Below, piece after piece: positions 33,146-43,204 of a DNA stretch of 64,000 nt. Within the stretch, counting starts at the first letter, position 1, and each line of letters begins with the position of its first letter. The notes under the pieces were generated by a model, which was not told where the DNA came from, ran no database searches, and saw only the letters and a list, made by a program, of their open reading frames with translations. Source of the DNA: Gordonibacter sp034932485. GTDB taxonomy: Bacteria > Actinomycetota > Coriobacteriia > Coriobacteriales > Eggerthellaceae. The DNA lies in NCBI GenBank assembly GCA_034932485.1, contig JAYFOQ010000036.1:21582-85581 (forward strand), given 5' to 3'. A program made the translations under genes and the position numbers.

Positions 33146-36100
33146 TTACGCCTCAGCGTATACATCCTTCAGCTTCAACAGATGCTGGTAGCGCTCTATT
33201 GCAGCCTTCTCATTACGCTCGAACAGCTCCTGTGCGCGCTCGGGGAACTCACGCGTCAGACGGCTATAGCGGGCTTCGTTCATCAAGAACTCCTGGTAAC
33301 CACCTGCAGGCTCCTTGGAGTCGAGCACGAACTTCTTACCTTCCTCAGCGGCCGGATTAAAGCGGAACAAGTTCCAGTAACCGCAGTCAACAGCCTTCTT
33401 CATCTCGTCTTGGCAGTTGGCCATGCCACCCTTGATGGAGTGCATCTCGCACGGCGAATAACCGATAATCAGCGATGGTCCCGGATAAGCCTCGGCCTCC
33501 GCAATAGCCTTAATGGTCTGAGCTGGTTTGGCACCCATGGCAACCTGCGCCACGTACACGTAACCATAGGCCATAGCAATCTCAGTTAAACTCTTCTTCT
33601 TAATATCCTTGCCGGCGGCTGCAAACTGGGCAACCTGACCAATATTGGTAGCCTTAGAAGCCTGACCACCCGTGTTCGAATACACCTCAGTATCAAACAC
33701 GAACACATTCACATTTTCGCCGGAAGCCAGCACGTGGTCGAGTCCGCCGTAGCCGATGTCGTAAGCCCAGCCATCGCCTCCAAATATCCAAACAGATTTT
33801 TTGGCTAGGTATTCTTTGTTCGACAAGATACTGGCTGCCAATTCGCTGGTTGCGGCAACTTTCTCTAACTCGGACGCATAGGCCTCGGCTGCACTTTTAC
33901 CCGTCTCGACGTCATCACGCGCATCAATCCATGCTTGAGCAGCAGCCTTAACAGCTTCGCTCACATCGCTTGCCAGCAGCTGCTCAGTGTCGGCTACAAG
34001 CTTATCGCGCACCGCTTCGTGACCCAATAGCATACCAAGGCCATGCTCAGCGTTATCCTCGAACAAAGAGTTGGACCAAGCAGGACCATGACCGGCCTTA
34101 TTTAGAGTATAGGGCGAGGTAGCCGCAGGACCACCCCAGATCGACGAACAACCCGTTGCATTCGTAATATACATGCGATCGCCGAACAGCTGGGTAACCA
34201 ACTTGGCATAAGCCGTCTCGGCACAACCAGCACAAGCACCGGAGAACTCCAGTAGCGGCTGCTTGAACTGGCTGCCCTTCACCGTGGCATCCTCCAGCTC
34301 AGGTTTGTCAGACACCTGCTCCACGCAGTAATCGAATACTGCTTGCTGAATCATCTCGTCGGCTTGATCGACCATAGCCAGCGAATCGCTGGGGCACACG
34401 TTCACGCATACTCCGCAACCCATACAGTCAAGCGGCGAAACTGCAAGCGTGTACTGATAAACGCCTTTGCCTTTACCTGCCTTGACCGAAACGAGCTTAA
34501 TACCCTCCGGCGCAGCATCTGCCTCGGCTTGGGTAAGCGCAAAGGGACGAATGGTGGCATGTGGGCACACGAAAGCACACTGGTTGCACTGAATGCAGGA
34601 TTCGGCATCCCACACGGGCACACTCACTGCCACGCCACGCTTCTCATAGGCGGCAGCACCCTGCTCGAACTGGCCATCCACATGATCGATAAAGGCAGAA
34701 ACCGGAAGACGATCGCCATCCATGCGACCGACAGGCTCCATAATATCGTTAACCATCTTCACCAGCTCGGGGCGACCACTGCGTTCAGGCGTCTGGCTCT
34801 CGTCGACCGCATTGGCCCAGCTTACCGGAACTTCCACCTGAACGAATGCAGTAGCGCCTGCGTCGATGGCACGGTGGTTCATGTCCACGACTTCCTGGCC
34901 TTTCTTCAGGTAAGACTTCGTGGCTGCATCCTTCATGTACTGCAATGCTTCAGCCTGCGGAATAACGCTAGCCAAGGTGAAGAACGCCGATTGTAAGATA
35001 GTGTTCGTGCGCTTACCCATACCAATCTCGCGCGCTAGATCGATAGCGTTAATGGTATACAGCTTAATGTCGTTGTTGGCGATATAGCGCTTCGCCTCTG
35101 CGTTCAAATGATGATCAAGTTCCTCAGGCGTCCACTGGCAGTTAATCATGAAAGAACCGCCTGGCTTCACATCGTTCACCATGCGGAAACCCTTGGTGAC
35201 ATAAGACGGATTATGACAAGCCACGAAGTCAGCCTTGTTTACATAATAGGTACTACGAATGGGCGAATCACCAAAGCGCAAGTGGCTAATGGTTACACCG
35301 CCGGTCTTCTTCGAGTCATACTGGAAGTAAGCCTGTACGTATTTGTCGGTATGGTCACCGATAATCTTGATGGAGTTTTTATTCGCCCCCACGGTACCGT
35401 CACCACCAAGACCCCAGAACTTGCACTCGATGGTGCCAGGAGCTGCGGTGTTGGGGCTAACAGGATCTTCAGGCAGCGACAAGTTAGTAACGTCATCGAC
35501 GATACCTACCGTAAACTCGCGTGCAGGTGCATCTTTCTCCAGCTCTTTGTAGACAGCAAACACCGACGAAGGCGGCGTGTCTTTGGATGCCAAGCCATAG
35601 CGGCCGCCCACAACCGTCAAGTCACTGCGACCCTCTTGTGCCAGAGCATTCACCACGTCCATATACAGCGGCTCGCCGATTGAACCAGGCTCCTTAGTGC
35701 GATCCATGACGGCAATCTTCGTCACCGTCTCGGGCAGCGCTGCCATAAACTTCTCGGTAACAAAGGGGCGATACAAACGCACCTTGACCAAACCGACCTT
35801 TTCGCCCTGGGCGTTCAAATAGTCGATAACCTCTTCGACCACATCACAGAACGAACCCATGGCTACGATTACGCGATCGGCGTCGGGAGCTCCGTAGTAG
35901 TTAAACAGTTCGTAATTCGTGCCCAATTTCGCGTTCACCTGGTGCATGTAATCTTCAACCACAGCCGGCAACGCATCATAATGGCTGTTGCAAGCCTCGC
36001 GGTGCTGGAAGAATACATCGCCATTTTCGTGGCTACCACGCATGGCCGGACGCTCGGGGTTCAGAGCATGGTCGCGGAAGGCCTTCACCGCATCCATATC

Positions 36101-36685
36101 ACACATATCGGCCAAATCCTCATAGTCCCACGCAGCAATTTTTTGCACCTCATGCGACGTACGAAACCCGTCGAAGAAGTTAATAAAGGGAATACGACCC
36201 TTGATAGCGGCCAAATGGGCCACGGCCGACAGATCCATAACCTCCTGTACATTGGTCTCAGCTAGCATAGCGAAACCAGTTTGACGACAGGCCATAACAT
36301 CGGAATGGTCACCAAAGATACTGAGCGCCTGAGTGGCAACCGTACGTGCACTCACATGAAACACACAAGGCAACATTTCAGCTGCCATCTTGTACATATT
36401 GGGAATCATAAGAAGCAAACCCTGGGAAGCAGTATAAGTGGTGGTCAATGCGCCTGCGGCAAGCGAGCCGTGCACCGCACCGGCGGCACCGCCCTCAGAC
36501 TGCATCTCGCACACTTTCACCTTGGTGCCGAAGATGTTCTTCTTACCCTCAGCCGACCAAATGTCGACATAATCGGCCATGGGGCTCGACGGGGTAATGG
36601 GGTAAATACCCGCCACCTCAGTGAACGCATAGGACACATACGCTGCAGCGTTGTTGCCATCCATGGATTTGAATTCTCTCGTCAT
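33146..36685 (-). CDS. Pyruvate:ferredoxin (flavodoxin) oxidoreductase, single-chain
   Basis: PFOR oxidises pyruvate with CoA to acetyl-CoA, CO2 and reduced ferredoxin, an anaerobic reaction. The 1179-aa single polypeptide has the domains in order: pyrimidine-binding domain starting MDGNNAAAYVSYAFTEVAGI then YPITPSSPMADYVD; the transketolase-like domain II; gamma domain (FWGLGGDGTVGANKNSIKII); two 4Fe-4S clusters (CIQCNQCAFVCPH and CMGCGVCVNVCPS); and a TPP-binding domain (FSGACAGCAETAYAKLVTQL, VWIFGGDGWAYDIGYGGLDH, NTGGQASKATNIGQVAQFAA). The ATG at 36685 has AAAGGAGAGG upstream. It is divergent from the sialate transporter and could consume pyruvate released by NanA. Confidence 0.97.
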   Translation of the reverse strand: MTREFKSMDGNNAAAYVSYAFTEVAGIYPITPSSPMADYVDIWSAEGKKNIFGTKVKVCEMQSEGGAAGAVHGSLAAGALTTTYTASQGLLLMIPNMYKMAAEMLPCVFHVSARTVATQALSIFGDHSDVMACRQTGFAMLAETNVQEVMDLSAVAHLAAIKGRIPFINFFDGFRTSHEVQKIAAWDYEDLADMCDMDAVKAFRDHALNPERPAMRGSHENGDVFFQHREACNSHYDALPAVVEDYMHQVNAKLGTNYELFNYYGAPDADRVIVAMGSFCDVVEEVIDYLNAQGEKVGLVKVRLYRPFVTEKFMAALPETVTKIAVMDRTKEPGSIGEPLYMDVVNALAQEGRSDLTVVGGRYGLASKDTPPSSVFAVYKELEKDAPAREFTVGIVDDVTNLSLPEDPVSPNTAAPGTIECKFWGLGGDGTVGANKNSIKIIGDHTDKYVQAYFQYDSKKTGGVTISHLRFGDSPIRSTYYVNKADFVACHNPSYVTKGFRMVNDVKPGGSFMINCQWTPEELDHHLNAEAKRYIANNDIKLYTINAIDLAREIGMGKRTNTILQSAFFTLASVIPQAEALQYMKDAATKSYLKKGQEVVDMNHRAIDAGATAFVQVEVPVSWANAVDESQTPERSGRPELVKMVNDIMEPVGRMDGDRLPVSAFIDHVDGQFEQGAAAYEKRGVAVSVPVWDAESCIQCNQCAFVCPHATIRPFALTQAEADAAPEGIKLVSVKAGKGKGVYQYTLAVSPLDCMGCGVCVNVCPSDSLAMVDQADEMIQQAVFDYCVEQVSDKPELEDATVKGSQFKQPLLEFSGACAGCAETAYAKLVTQLFGDRMYITNATGCSSIWGGPAATSPYTLNKAGHGPAWSNSLFEDNAEHGLGMLLGHEAVRDKLVADTEQLLASDVSEAVKAAAQAWIDARDDVETGKSAAEAYASELEKVAATSELAASILSNKEYLAKKSVWIFGGDGWAYDIGYGGLDHVLASGENVNVFVFDTEVYSNTGGQASKATNIGQVAQFAAAGKDIKKKSLTEIAMAYGYVYVAQVAMGAKPAQTIKAIAEAEAYPGPSLIIGYSPCEMHSIKGGMANCQDEMKKAVDCGYWNLFRFNPAAEEGKKFVLDSKEPAGGYQEFLMNEARYSRLTREFPERAQELFERNEKAAIERYQHLLKLKDVYAEA

Positions 36686-37257
36686 ACACCTCTCCTTTGA
36701 AGGGAATCCTGCCCTGACCGGAAATTCATGCAAAGCGCCGCAACGATTGCAGCCGCAGGATAAGAGCCTAGCCTGCGAACCTCTACCCGTCCTCTCGCTG
36801 AGCACCCGTTTCCCCCCAAGGGAAAACAGTATTCATAATACCAGCACGCTTTACCCGGCTCGAGGGGGCGACGGCAGACGGCATACACGGGGGTGCGGGT
36901 GAGCAGGAAACAACCCCAATTGTGGCGAGAGCATGAAGAGGAGAAATGGGGTTAAAAAACCTTCATTTCAGCACCCTGCCCGCAAAGTGCGAATGATTTC
37001 CATCATATTAACGTAAATGATTTTATTTCAGTGACATATAATCTTTTTAACCTATCATGCAGGCTTTATTGATTAATTTTATTTTATTTTAAACTATGAT
37101 TGAACCGAGTTGCCACCTTATCAATATGACTCTCGGATTACAATTCTTTATTTTATCTCTTTTTTACAGGATAATAACCGCGGCATGTGCTCGCATCATA
37201 AAAACGCGGGCGTAAGCTCGGGGATGATAACCCCGTACGAGATTCAGGAGGGAATCT
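36686..37257. other. Divergent control region between PFOR and the ABC transporter
   Basis: About 570 bp without a gene. The half next to PFOR is GC-rich; 36960-37190 is AT-rich and includes TATAAT (37036 region) and poly-A/T tracts. Just upstream of the transporter gene is a small hairpin CGGGG-ATGATAA-CCCCG (near 37219-37235). I could not assign a clear promoter or operator. Confidence 0.45.
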
Positions 37258-38868
37258 ATGAACAAAGTAAAAGCATCTTTATCCCGCCGTACGTTTTTGG
37301 CGGGCGGCGCAGTCGCAGCTGCAGCAGCAGGCCTAACCTTGGCCGGTTGTGGCGGCAGCGGCTCAACCGACAAGCCGGCCGAGAACACCTCGACCGACAC
37401 CGCTACGCCTGCTAAGGGTGGCTCACTGACGGGCGCCATGGCCTACACCAGCACGAACGTCAACCCCATTGGTAACAGCTCCGCACTAATGTTGGCTGCC
37501 ACGTGGCACGTGTTTGAAGGCCTGTATGACCTAGACCTACATACGTACAAGACCTACAACGCACTTGCCGCCGGCGACCCCAAGAAGGTTTCCGATACCG
37601 AGTACGAAGTCACACTGCGTGATGGAGCCAAGTTCTCCAACGGCTCCGCCGTGACGGCAGCTGACGTAGTGAATGCATTCGAGAAGAACATGGCTGACGC
37701 AACTTACGGCGCGTTTCTCTCGTTCATCAGCGGAGTGGCCGCCAAAGACGATGCCACGGTCACCTTTACACTGAAGTACCCCTTCGAGAGCCTACTGAAG
37801 GGCCGTCTGAGCGTGGTCAAGGTATTCCCCGCCTCGCTTACCGATGACCAGCTAAAGACCAAACCCATCGGCTCTGGCCCGTGGGCGTATGATGCAATCA
37901 ATGGCGACGACGGCGGTACCATTTCGTTTTTACCCAACGCCGAATACGCTGGCAAGTATGCTGCCACCGCCGACGACATGAAGTGGAGCATCCTACTGGA
38001 TGCCACTGCTCGTACGACTGCCCTACAGGAATCCACAGTCGAGGTCATGGAGAACGTACCTGATGCCAATGGCGACCAGCTACTGGCTGCCGGCGCTACG
38101 GTCGAATACATCCAGGGTTTCAATCAGCCGTTCTTTATGTTTAACACACTGAAGGCACCGTTCGACGACTACCGCGTGCGCCAGGCGTTCTACTACGCCG
38201 TTGATGTAGAGAAACTCATCGCCAACCAGATGGCCGGTCATGCCGCCCCCATCACGGGATTCCTGCCGAAGGACCACGAGAACTACCATGAGGCCTCTAC
38301 GGTGTACAAGTACGATCCCGAGAAGGCTAAGAGCTTACTCAAAGAAGCCGGTGCGGAAAGCGTCAGCCTCACGCTCGTCGTGAACAATAACTGGGTGAAA
38401 GATCTTGCTCCCCAGATCAAGAATGACTTGGATGCCGTTGGCATCAGCTGCACCATCAACGAGCAGAAGGTTAACTGGTCAGAGTATGCTGCGTCTGACA
38501 GTGTTCTTCCTTATGACGTCATGCTAACCCCGGGCGACCCGACCTGCTTCGGCAACGACCCCGACTTGCTCATGAGCTGGTGGTATGGCGACAACATCTG
38601 GACCCAAGGTCGTACGTGCTGGAAGAAAGCAAAAGACGGCAAGTGGACCGAGCTTCAGACACTCATGCAGTCCGCACGCGAAGAAGCCGACACGAAAAAG
38701 CAGCAGGATCTGTGGAACCAGTGCTTCGACATCTTGGCCGAACAAGTGCCGCTGTATCCGCTGTTCCACCGCGCGGTTGCAACCGGTTATCAGGCTAAGA
38801 AAATCACTGGTTTCCAGCCCATCGCTACAACCGGTCTCGTGTTCTTGGGTGCTAGCGCCACGGCATAA
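37258..38868 (+). CDS. Family 5 solute-binding lipoprotein (probable sialic acid ABC transporter)
   Basis: The 536-aa protein starts with a twin-arginine signal (LSRRTFLAGGAVAAAAAGLT) and a lipobox LAGC, so it is a membrane-anchored lipoprotein, possibly Tat-exported. The rest is an SBP_bac_5 protein (KFSNGSAVTAADVVNAFEKN, RVRQAFYYAVDVEKLIANQM). The family usually binds peptides or nickel, but the SatA/SiaE members bind sialic acid. Here the operon runs on into nanA-nanK-nanE, so Neu5Ac is the favoured ligand. The ATG has CAGGAGGG upstream. The substrate is inferred from context only. Confidence 0.85.
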   Translation: MNKVKASLSRRTFLAGGAVAAAAAGLTLAGCGGSGSTDKPAENTSTDTATPAKGGSLTGAMAYTSTNVNPIGNSSALMLAATWHVFEGLYDLDLHTYKTYNALAAGDPKKVSDTEYEVTLRDGAKFSNGSAVTAADVVNAFEKNMADATYGAFLSFISGVAAKDDATVTFTLKYPFESLLKGRLSVVKVFPASLTDDQLKTKPIGSGPWAYDAINGDDGGTISFLPNAEYAGKYAATADDMKWSILLDATARTTALQESTVEVMENVPDANGDQLLAAGATVEYIQGFNQPFFMFNTLKAPFDDYRVRQAFYYAVDVEKLIANQMAGHAAPITGFLPKDHENYHEASTVYKYDPEKAKSLLKEAGAESVSLTLVVNNNWVKDLAPQIKNDLDAVGISCTINEQKVNWSEYAASDSVLPYDVMLTPGDPTCFGNDPDLLMSWWYGDNIWTQGRTCWKKAKDGKWTELQTLMQSAREEADTKKQQDLWNQCFDILAEQVPLYPLFHRAVATGYQAKKITGFQPIATTGLVFLGASATA

Positions 38869-38903
38869 AGCAAGCGTAAACAACACCCTTTTATAACAGC
38901 ATC

Positions 38904-38938
38904 GCAAGGGGCCCGTTTCAAGGAAATGGGCCCCTTGC
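38904..38938 (+). terminator. Hairpin after the solute-binding protein gene
   Basis: A 15-bp stem (38904-38918 with 38924-38938, one G-T pair) without a T-run. It is likely an mRNA-stabilising or attenuating hairpin that lowers permease relative to binding-protein expression. Confidence 0.6.
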
Positions 38939-39072
38939 ATACCCTTCAAACGTCCGCAAAACACGCTTATACCGACAACGTGAGCGGAAAGATTTGAAAA
39001 CCCTTTTCTGCCTGAGGCCTACCCCTCACTTTTTCGTAGGCAAACCGTATAGACTCATATAGAATGAACACG

Positions 39073-39119
39073 GCTGCGCGCACGGTGCACAGGATAATTG
39101 TATGCACCGTGCGCGCAGC
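39073..39119 (+). repeat. Perfect 17-bp inverted repeat upstream of the permease gene
   Basis: GCTGCGCGCACGGTGCA (39073-39089) is exactly repeated in inverse at 39103-39119 with a 13-nt loop. It lies 32 bp upstream of the permease ribosome site, with no T-run. It could be an RNA hairpin or a protein-binding dyad. Confidence 0.85.
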
Positions 39120-39163
39120 ATCAATGATAGCGAGTGAGATCCGACAAACGAAAGGAGGATACG

Positions 39164-40120
39164 GTGAACAACTTGCTGCGGCTGATTGGGCGGCGACTTA
39201 TAGCGCTACCTATCATGATCTTCGGCGTCACCATCCTCGTATTCTTCGTTATGGCGCTCTCCCCCATTGACCAGGCATATTCGGTATTGGGCGAGAACGC
39301 ATCCGAGGAACAGGTAAACCAGTATCGCGAAGACCACGGGTTAAACGAACCCGTCATCGTACAGTACGGCAACTATATGGCAGGATTATTTCAAGGTGAC
39401 ATGGGTACCTATGGTGCCGCAAACGCCTCGGTAGCCGAACGCGTAAGCCAAGCGCTACCCGTCACACTCCAGCTTACCTTCTTCGGCTTGATCATTGCGG
39501 TGTTCTTCGCCGTCATCTTGGGCGTGGTGTCGGCGCTCTACCGCGACCGATGGCCCGACCAGATCATCCGCGTGTTCTCCATCGCCTGCATCGCCACGCC
39601 GTCGTTCTGGCTGGCCGTGCTGTTCATATTGCTGTTCTCCTCGATGTTGCACGTGCTGCCGGCATCGGGAGACCTGCCGGGGCTGTTCACCGACCCTGCA
39701 GGCTGGCTTGCCCGCATGGCAATGCCCGCCATCGCGCTTGCTGTTCCCGTAACAGGACAGCTTACCCGCGTTATCCGCACCTCCATGGTTGAAGAGCTTG
39801 ATCGCGACTACGTGCGCACGGCGCTGGGTGCTGGCATTCCGAAAAGCGTGGTTATAGCCCGCAACGTGCTGCGCAACGCGCTCATTACCCCGGTAACGGT
39901 TCTGGGTCTTCGCGTGGGCTACCTCATTGGTGGCGCCGTAGTCATCGAGGTTATCTTCAACCTCCCTGGCATGGGCATGGCTATTCTGTCGGGTATACAA
40001 TCAAGTTACACCATGCTCGTACAAGGCGTTGTTTTAGTAGTGGCCATTACCTTTATCATTGTTAACATCATCGTGGATATGCTTTATATCCTGATTGATC
40101 CCCGAATCAGGACGGTGTAG
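39164..40120 (+). CDS. ABC transporter permease, DppB/OppB type
   Basis: The 318-aa protein has six membrane segments and DppB signatures: RLIALPIMIFGVTILVFFVM, then YREDHGLNEPVIVQYGNYMA, and the EAA loop VRTALGAGIPKSVVIARNVL. The start is GTG at 39164, chosen because AAAGGAGG lies five bases upstream; an upstream ATG was rejected. It forms the membrane channel together with the permease half of the next gene, which begins 4 bp downstream. Confidence 0.92.
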   Translation: MNNLLRLIGRRLIALPIMIFGVTILVFFVMALSPIDQAYSVLGENASEEQVNQYREDHGLNEPVIVQYGNYMAGLFQGDMGTYGAANASVAERVSQALPVTLQLTFFGLIIAVFFAVILGVVSALYRDRWPDQIIRVFSIACIATPSFWLAVLFILLFSSMLHVLPASGDLPGLFTDPAGWLARMAMPAIALAVPVTGQLTRVIRTSMVEELDRDYVRTALGAGIPKSVVIARNVLRNALITPVTVLGLRVGYLIGGAVVIEVIFNLPGMGMAILSGIQSSYTMLVQGVVLVVAITFIIVNIIVDMLYILIDPRIRTV

Positions 40121-40124
40121 CATC

Positions 40125-42152
40125 ATGGCAAAACTTCGAGGTAACCTTACCGGAAAGATGGAAGCAAACCCCGGGAAAGTGCACTTCCGACGCTGGAAGT
40201 CCATGAGTATCGGAGCGCGCATTTCGCTTATCGTACTTATCCTTATCGTCATGATTGCTGCTCTAGCAAACGTCATCGCACCACATGACCCCCTGGCTAT
40301 TTTCACCGCGCGCCAGGCTCCCGATGCGCAATTCTTGTTCGGTACCGACGACAAGGGACGCGACGTATTGTCTCGCATGATGTATGGCGCGCGCTACTCA
40401 CTCGTCATCGGCATTGGCGCCACCGGCTTTGCGCTGGTATGCGGCTCCATCATTGGGGCTATCGCGGCGGTATCGCGCAAGGGTATCTCAGAAGTAATCA
40501 TGCGCATCCTAGACATCATCATGTCCTTCCCCGGCATTGCGCTTGCTGCTACGTTTGTTATTGCGTTTGGCAACTCGCTGCCCACCCTCATCTTCGCCAT
40601 CGGATTTCTCTATATTCCGCAGATCGCCCGCATCGTGCGCGCCAATGTGGTTAGCGAGTACAATCAAGATTACGTACGTGCTGTAGTAGTAAGCGGAGCC
40701 CGTGCTCCATGGATTCTCTGGAAACACGTCATTCGCAACTGCATCGCGCCAGTCATGGTATTTACCATTGTGTTGGTAGCCGATGCCATCGTGTTTGAGG
40801 CATCACTTTCGTTCATCTCGGCCGGCATTCCAGAACCTACGCCTACGTGGGGCAACATCTTATCCGACGCACGGGCTGGCGTACTGGCAGGCCGTTGGTG
40901 GCAAGCGTTGTTCCCTGGCCTCGCCATTATGATTACGGTATTGGCTCTCAATATCCTCTCCGAGGGCATTACCGATGCCATGGCTGCCTCTCCTAAAGCC
41001 CCCGTTAAGGCCGACGATGCAGCCGTGCGCACCGATCGTGAGGCCGATCGCCTCGTGGCCGACCCAACGCTGGCCTATGAAGCTCAAGCTGAGATGCTTC
41101 AAAAGCGCCTCGCGGAACTCTGCGCCATCGAGAAAACACGCACCGACCGTTTCACTGCCCACACCGACGTGCCACCTATTCTAGAAGTAAAAGACCTGTG
41201 CATTAAGTTCCCACGCCACGGCGATGTAAACGTAGTGGATCATGTGAGCTTCGTTGTGCGCCCGCGTCAAACCATGGGTCTTGTAGGTGAGTCGGGATGT
41301 GGAAAATCTATCACATCACTAACGATCATGGGTCTGCTCGATCCAAAGGCCACTGTTACCGGAGAAATACTCTATGACGGCCAGAACTTGCTCGCCATGA
41401 ATCAAAAGCAGATGAACGCTCTTCGCGGCCGTGAGATTGCCATGATCTATCAGGATGCACTCTCGTCACTGAACCCCTCGATGCTAATTAAATCCCAAAT
41501 GAAGCAGCTTACGAAGCGCGGTGGCACCCGTACCGCCGAAGAGTTGCTTGAGCTAGTGGGCCTTGATCCAAAGCGAACACTGGGCTCTTATCCCCATGAG
41601 CTCTCAGGTGGACAACGCCAACGCGTACTTATTGCTATGGCACTCACGCGCGACCCCAAGGTAGTCATTGCCGACGAACCCACCACTGCCCTTGACGTAA
41701 CAGTTCAGAAGCAGGTTATCGACCTGTTGAACAAACTGCAGAAAGAGCTAGGCTTTGCCATGGTGTTTGTAAGCCACGACCTAGCGCTCGTTGCTGAAGT
41801 GGCAAACTCTATCACCGTTATGTACGCCGGCCAGGTAGTTGAGCAGGGCCCCGTTGCCGATATCCTATGCCATCCCGTACACGAGTATACAAGCGGCCTT
41901 TTGGGTTCGGTGCTATCAATCGAAGCTGGCGGCACTCGCCTACACCAGGTACCTGGCAGCGTTCCTAGCCCTAAAGACTTCCCAGAAGGCGACCGCTTCA
42001 CTCCGCGATCTAGTCACCCCGATAAGATTTCGCAACTGCGCCCCATGCTCAAGCGCGTCGAGGGCACTGATCATTATTATGCCGAGCTGCCCGACAGCGA
42101 ATTGGAGCGCCTCGGCATCAAGCCTTATGTACCAGGAGGTGCCATCATATGA
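40125..42152 (+). CDS. ABC transporter permease-ATPase fusion (DppC + DppD)
   Basis: The 675-aa protein joins a DppC-type permease to an ATPase. Residues 1-300 hold the permease (ISLIVLILIVMIAALANVIA, LFGTDDKGRDVLSRMMYGAR, EAA loop VRAVVVSGARAPWILWKHVI). A charged linker of about 50 residues follows, then a DppD ATPase with Walker A GESGCGKSI, signature ELSGGQRQRVLIAMAL, Walker B VVIADEPTTALD and a C-terminal oligopeptide-transporter tail. Such fusions are known in actinobacterial dipeptide/oligopeptide-type transporters. The ATG at 40125 has a weak ribosome site, so coupling to the preceding gene is likely. Confidence 0.93.
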   Translation: MAKLRGNLTGKMEANPGKVHFRRWKSMSIGARISLIVLILIVMIAALANVIAPHDPLAIFTARQAPDAQFLFGTDDKGRDVLSRMMYGARYSLVIGIGATGFALVCGSIIGAIAAVSRKGISEVIMRILDIIMSFPGIALAATFVIAFGNSLPTLIFAIGFLYIPQIARIVRANVVSEYNQDYVRAVVVSGARAPWILWKHVIRNCIAPVMVFTIVLVADAIVFEASLSFISAGIPEPTPTWGNILSDARAGVLAGRWWQALFPGLAIMITVLALNILSEGITDAMAASPKAPVKADDAAVRTDREADRLVADPTLAYEAQAEMLQKRLAELCAIEKTRTDRFTAHTDVPPILEVKDLCIKFPRHGDVNVVDHVSFVVRPRQTMGLVGESGCGKSITSLTIMGLLDPKATVTGEILYDGQNLLAMNQKQMNALRGREIAMIYQDALSSLNPSMLIKSQMKQLTKRGGTRTAEELLELVGLDPKRTLGSYPHELSGGQRQRVLIAMALTRDPKVVIADEPTTALDVTVQKQVIDLLNKLQKELGFAMVFVSHDLALVAEVANSITVMYAGQVVEQGPVADILCHPVHEYTSGLLGSVLSIEAGGTRLHQVPGSVPSPKDFPEGDRFTPRSSHPDKISQLRPMLKRVEGTDHYYAELPDSELERLGIKPYVPGGAII

Positions 42153-43045
42153 GCAACCAGGAGCACATAATCGATCAGGATGCACCCGTGCAAGTACCGC
42201 CAGTCTCTGTTGCTCCAGATGCAGCACCGAGGGCAGACGAACCCACGCCTATTATTTTCCTTGACGATATTCGCGTGACATTCAAAACGCGTACGGGATC
42301 GCTGCTCCACCCCAATAGAGTACAGGCCGTAAAAGGGCTCACCTTAAAGCTTATGCCAGGCGAAACGCTAGGCATTGTAGGTGAATCGGGTTGCGGTAAG
42401 TCCACTACAGCAAACGTCATGTGCGGCTTACAGGCCCCCACTTCCGGCAAGGTATACTTCAAAGGAACTGACGTAACAAAACGATCTGCCGACATGCGCA
42501 AGATTATTGGACGCGTAATCTCGGTCGTATTCCAAGATCCAGCCACCGCTCTTAACGCCCGCATGAGCGTACATGACCAGCTGCTAGATCCGCTGAAGGT
42601 ACACAAGATAGGCGATAATGCTTCACGCGAGAAACGTGTGTTGGAACTTATTGAGATGGTCGGACTGCCGAATTCGGTGCTTGATGCACTTCCCGGCCAG
42701 CTTTCCGGCGGACAGCGACAACGCGTTGCCATCGCTCGCGCCTTATCGCTTTCACCCGACGCCATCATTGCCGACGAGCCCACCAGCGCGCTTGATGTAT
42801 CAGTACGTGCGCAAATACTGAACTTGCTGATGGATCTTAAGCGCGATCTAGGGCTTTCGATGGTATTCATCAGCCATGACATTCAAACGGTGCGCTACAT
42901 ATCAGACCGCATTATTGTTATGAACGCTGGCCAGGCCGTAGAACGCGGTATGGCAGAACAGGTGTTCGCTAACCCACAGCATGCCTACACGAAACTACTG
43001 CTCGGCGCCGCTCCTTCCCTGCTGCATCCCGATTTAGGCAGGTAG
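42149..43045 (+). CDS. ABC transporter ATP-binding protein, DppF type
   Basis: The 298-aa second ATPase overlaps the fusion gene by 4 bp (ATGA). Walker A is GESGCGKSTTA, the Q-loop is VVFQDPATALN, the signature is QLSGGQRQRVAIARAL and Walker B is AIIADEPTSALD; the H-loop is FISHDIQTV. It drives uptake as a heterodimer with the ATPase half of the preceding protein. A terminator at 43065-43094 separates it from nanA. Confidence 0.95.
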   Translation: MSNQEHIIDQDAPVQVPPVSVAPDAAPRADEPTPIIFLDDIRVTFKTRTGSLLHPNRVQAVKGLTLKLMPGETLGIVGESGCGKSTTANVMCGLQAPTSGKVYFKGTDVTKRSADMRKIIGRVISVVFQDPATALNARMSVHDQLLDPLKVHKIGDNASREKRVLELIEMVGLPNSVLDALPGQLSGGQRQRVAIARALSLSPDAIIADEPTSALDVSVRAQILNLLMDLKRDLGLSMVFISHDIQTVRYISDRIIVMNAGQAVERGMAEQVFANPQHAYTKLLLGAAPSLLHPDLGR

Positions 43046-43064
43046 CACAGCTTATCGTTGTTTT

Positions 43065-43094
43065 GGCCCGAGTCGTATGGCTCGGGCCGTTTTT
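43065..43094 (+). terminator. Terminator between the transporter and nan catabolic genes
   Basis: Stem GGCCCGAG (43065-43072) with CTCGGGCC (43081-43088), then GTTTTTCTC. It implies nanA needs its own promoter or read-through. Confidence 0.85.
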
Positions 43095-43121
43095 CTCTTG
43101 CGCGCTTTTCTTGTGAGCGCT

Positions 43122-43162
43122 CCGAGGTGTTCGTTGACGACAAGCACCTCGGCACCTACAGT
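43122..43162 (+). promoter_or_regulatory. Probable nanA promoter overlapped by an inverted repeat
   Basis: TTGACG (43134-43139), a 17-bp spacer and TACAGT (43157-43162) form a promoter 43 bp upstream of nanA. A perfect 8-bp dyad CCGAGGTG (43122-43129)/CACCTCGG (43145-43152) brackets the -35, as an operator would. Confidence 0.5.
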
Positions 43163-43204
43163 TTTCACGAACCGATTCACAACATGGAAAGAGGCTTACC
43201 ACTT

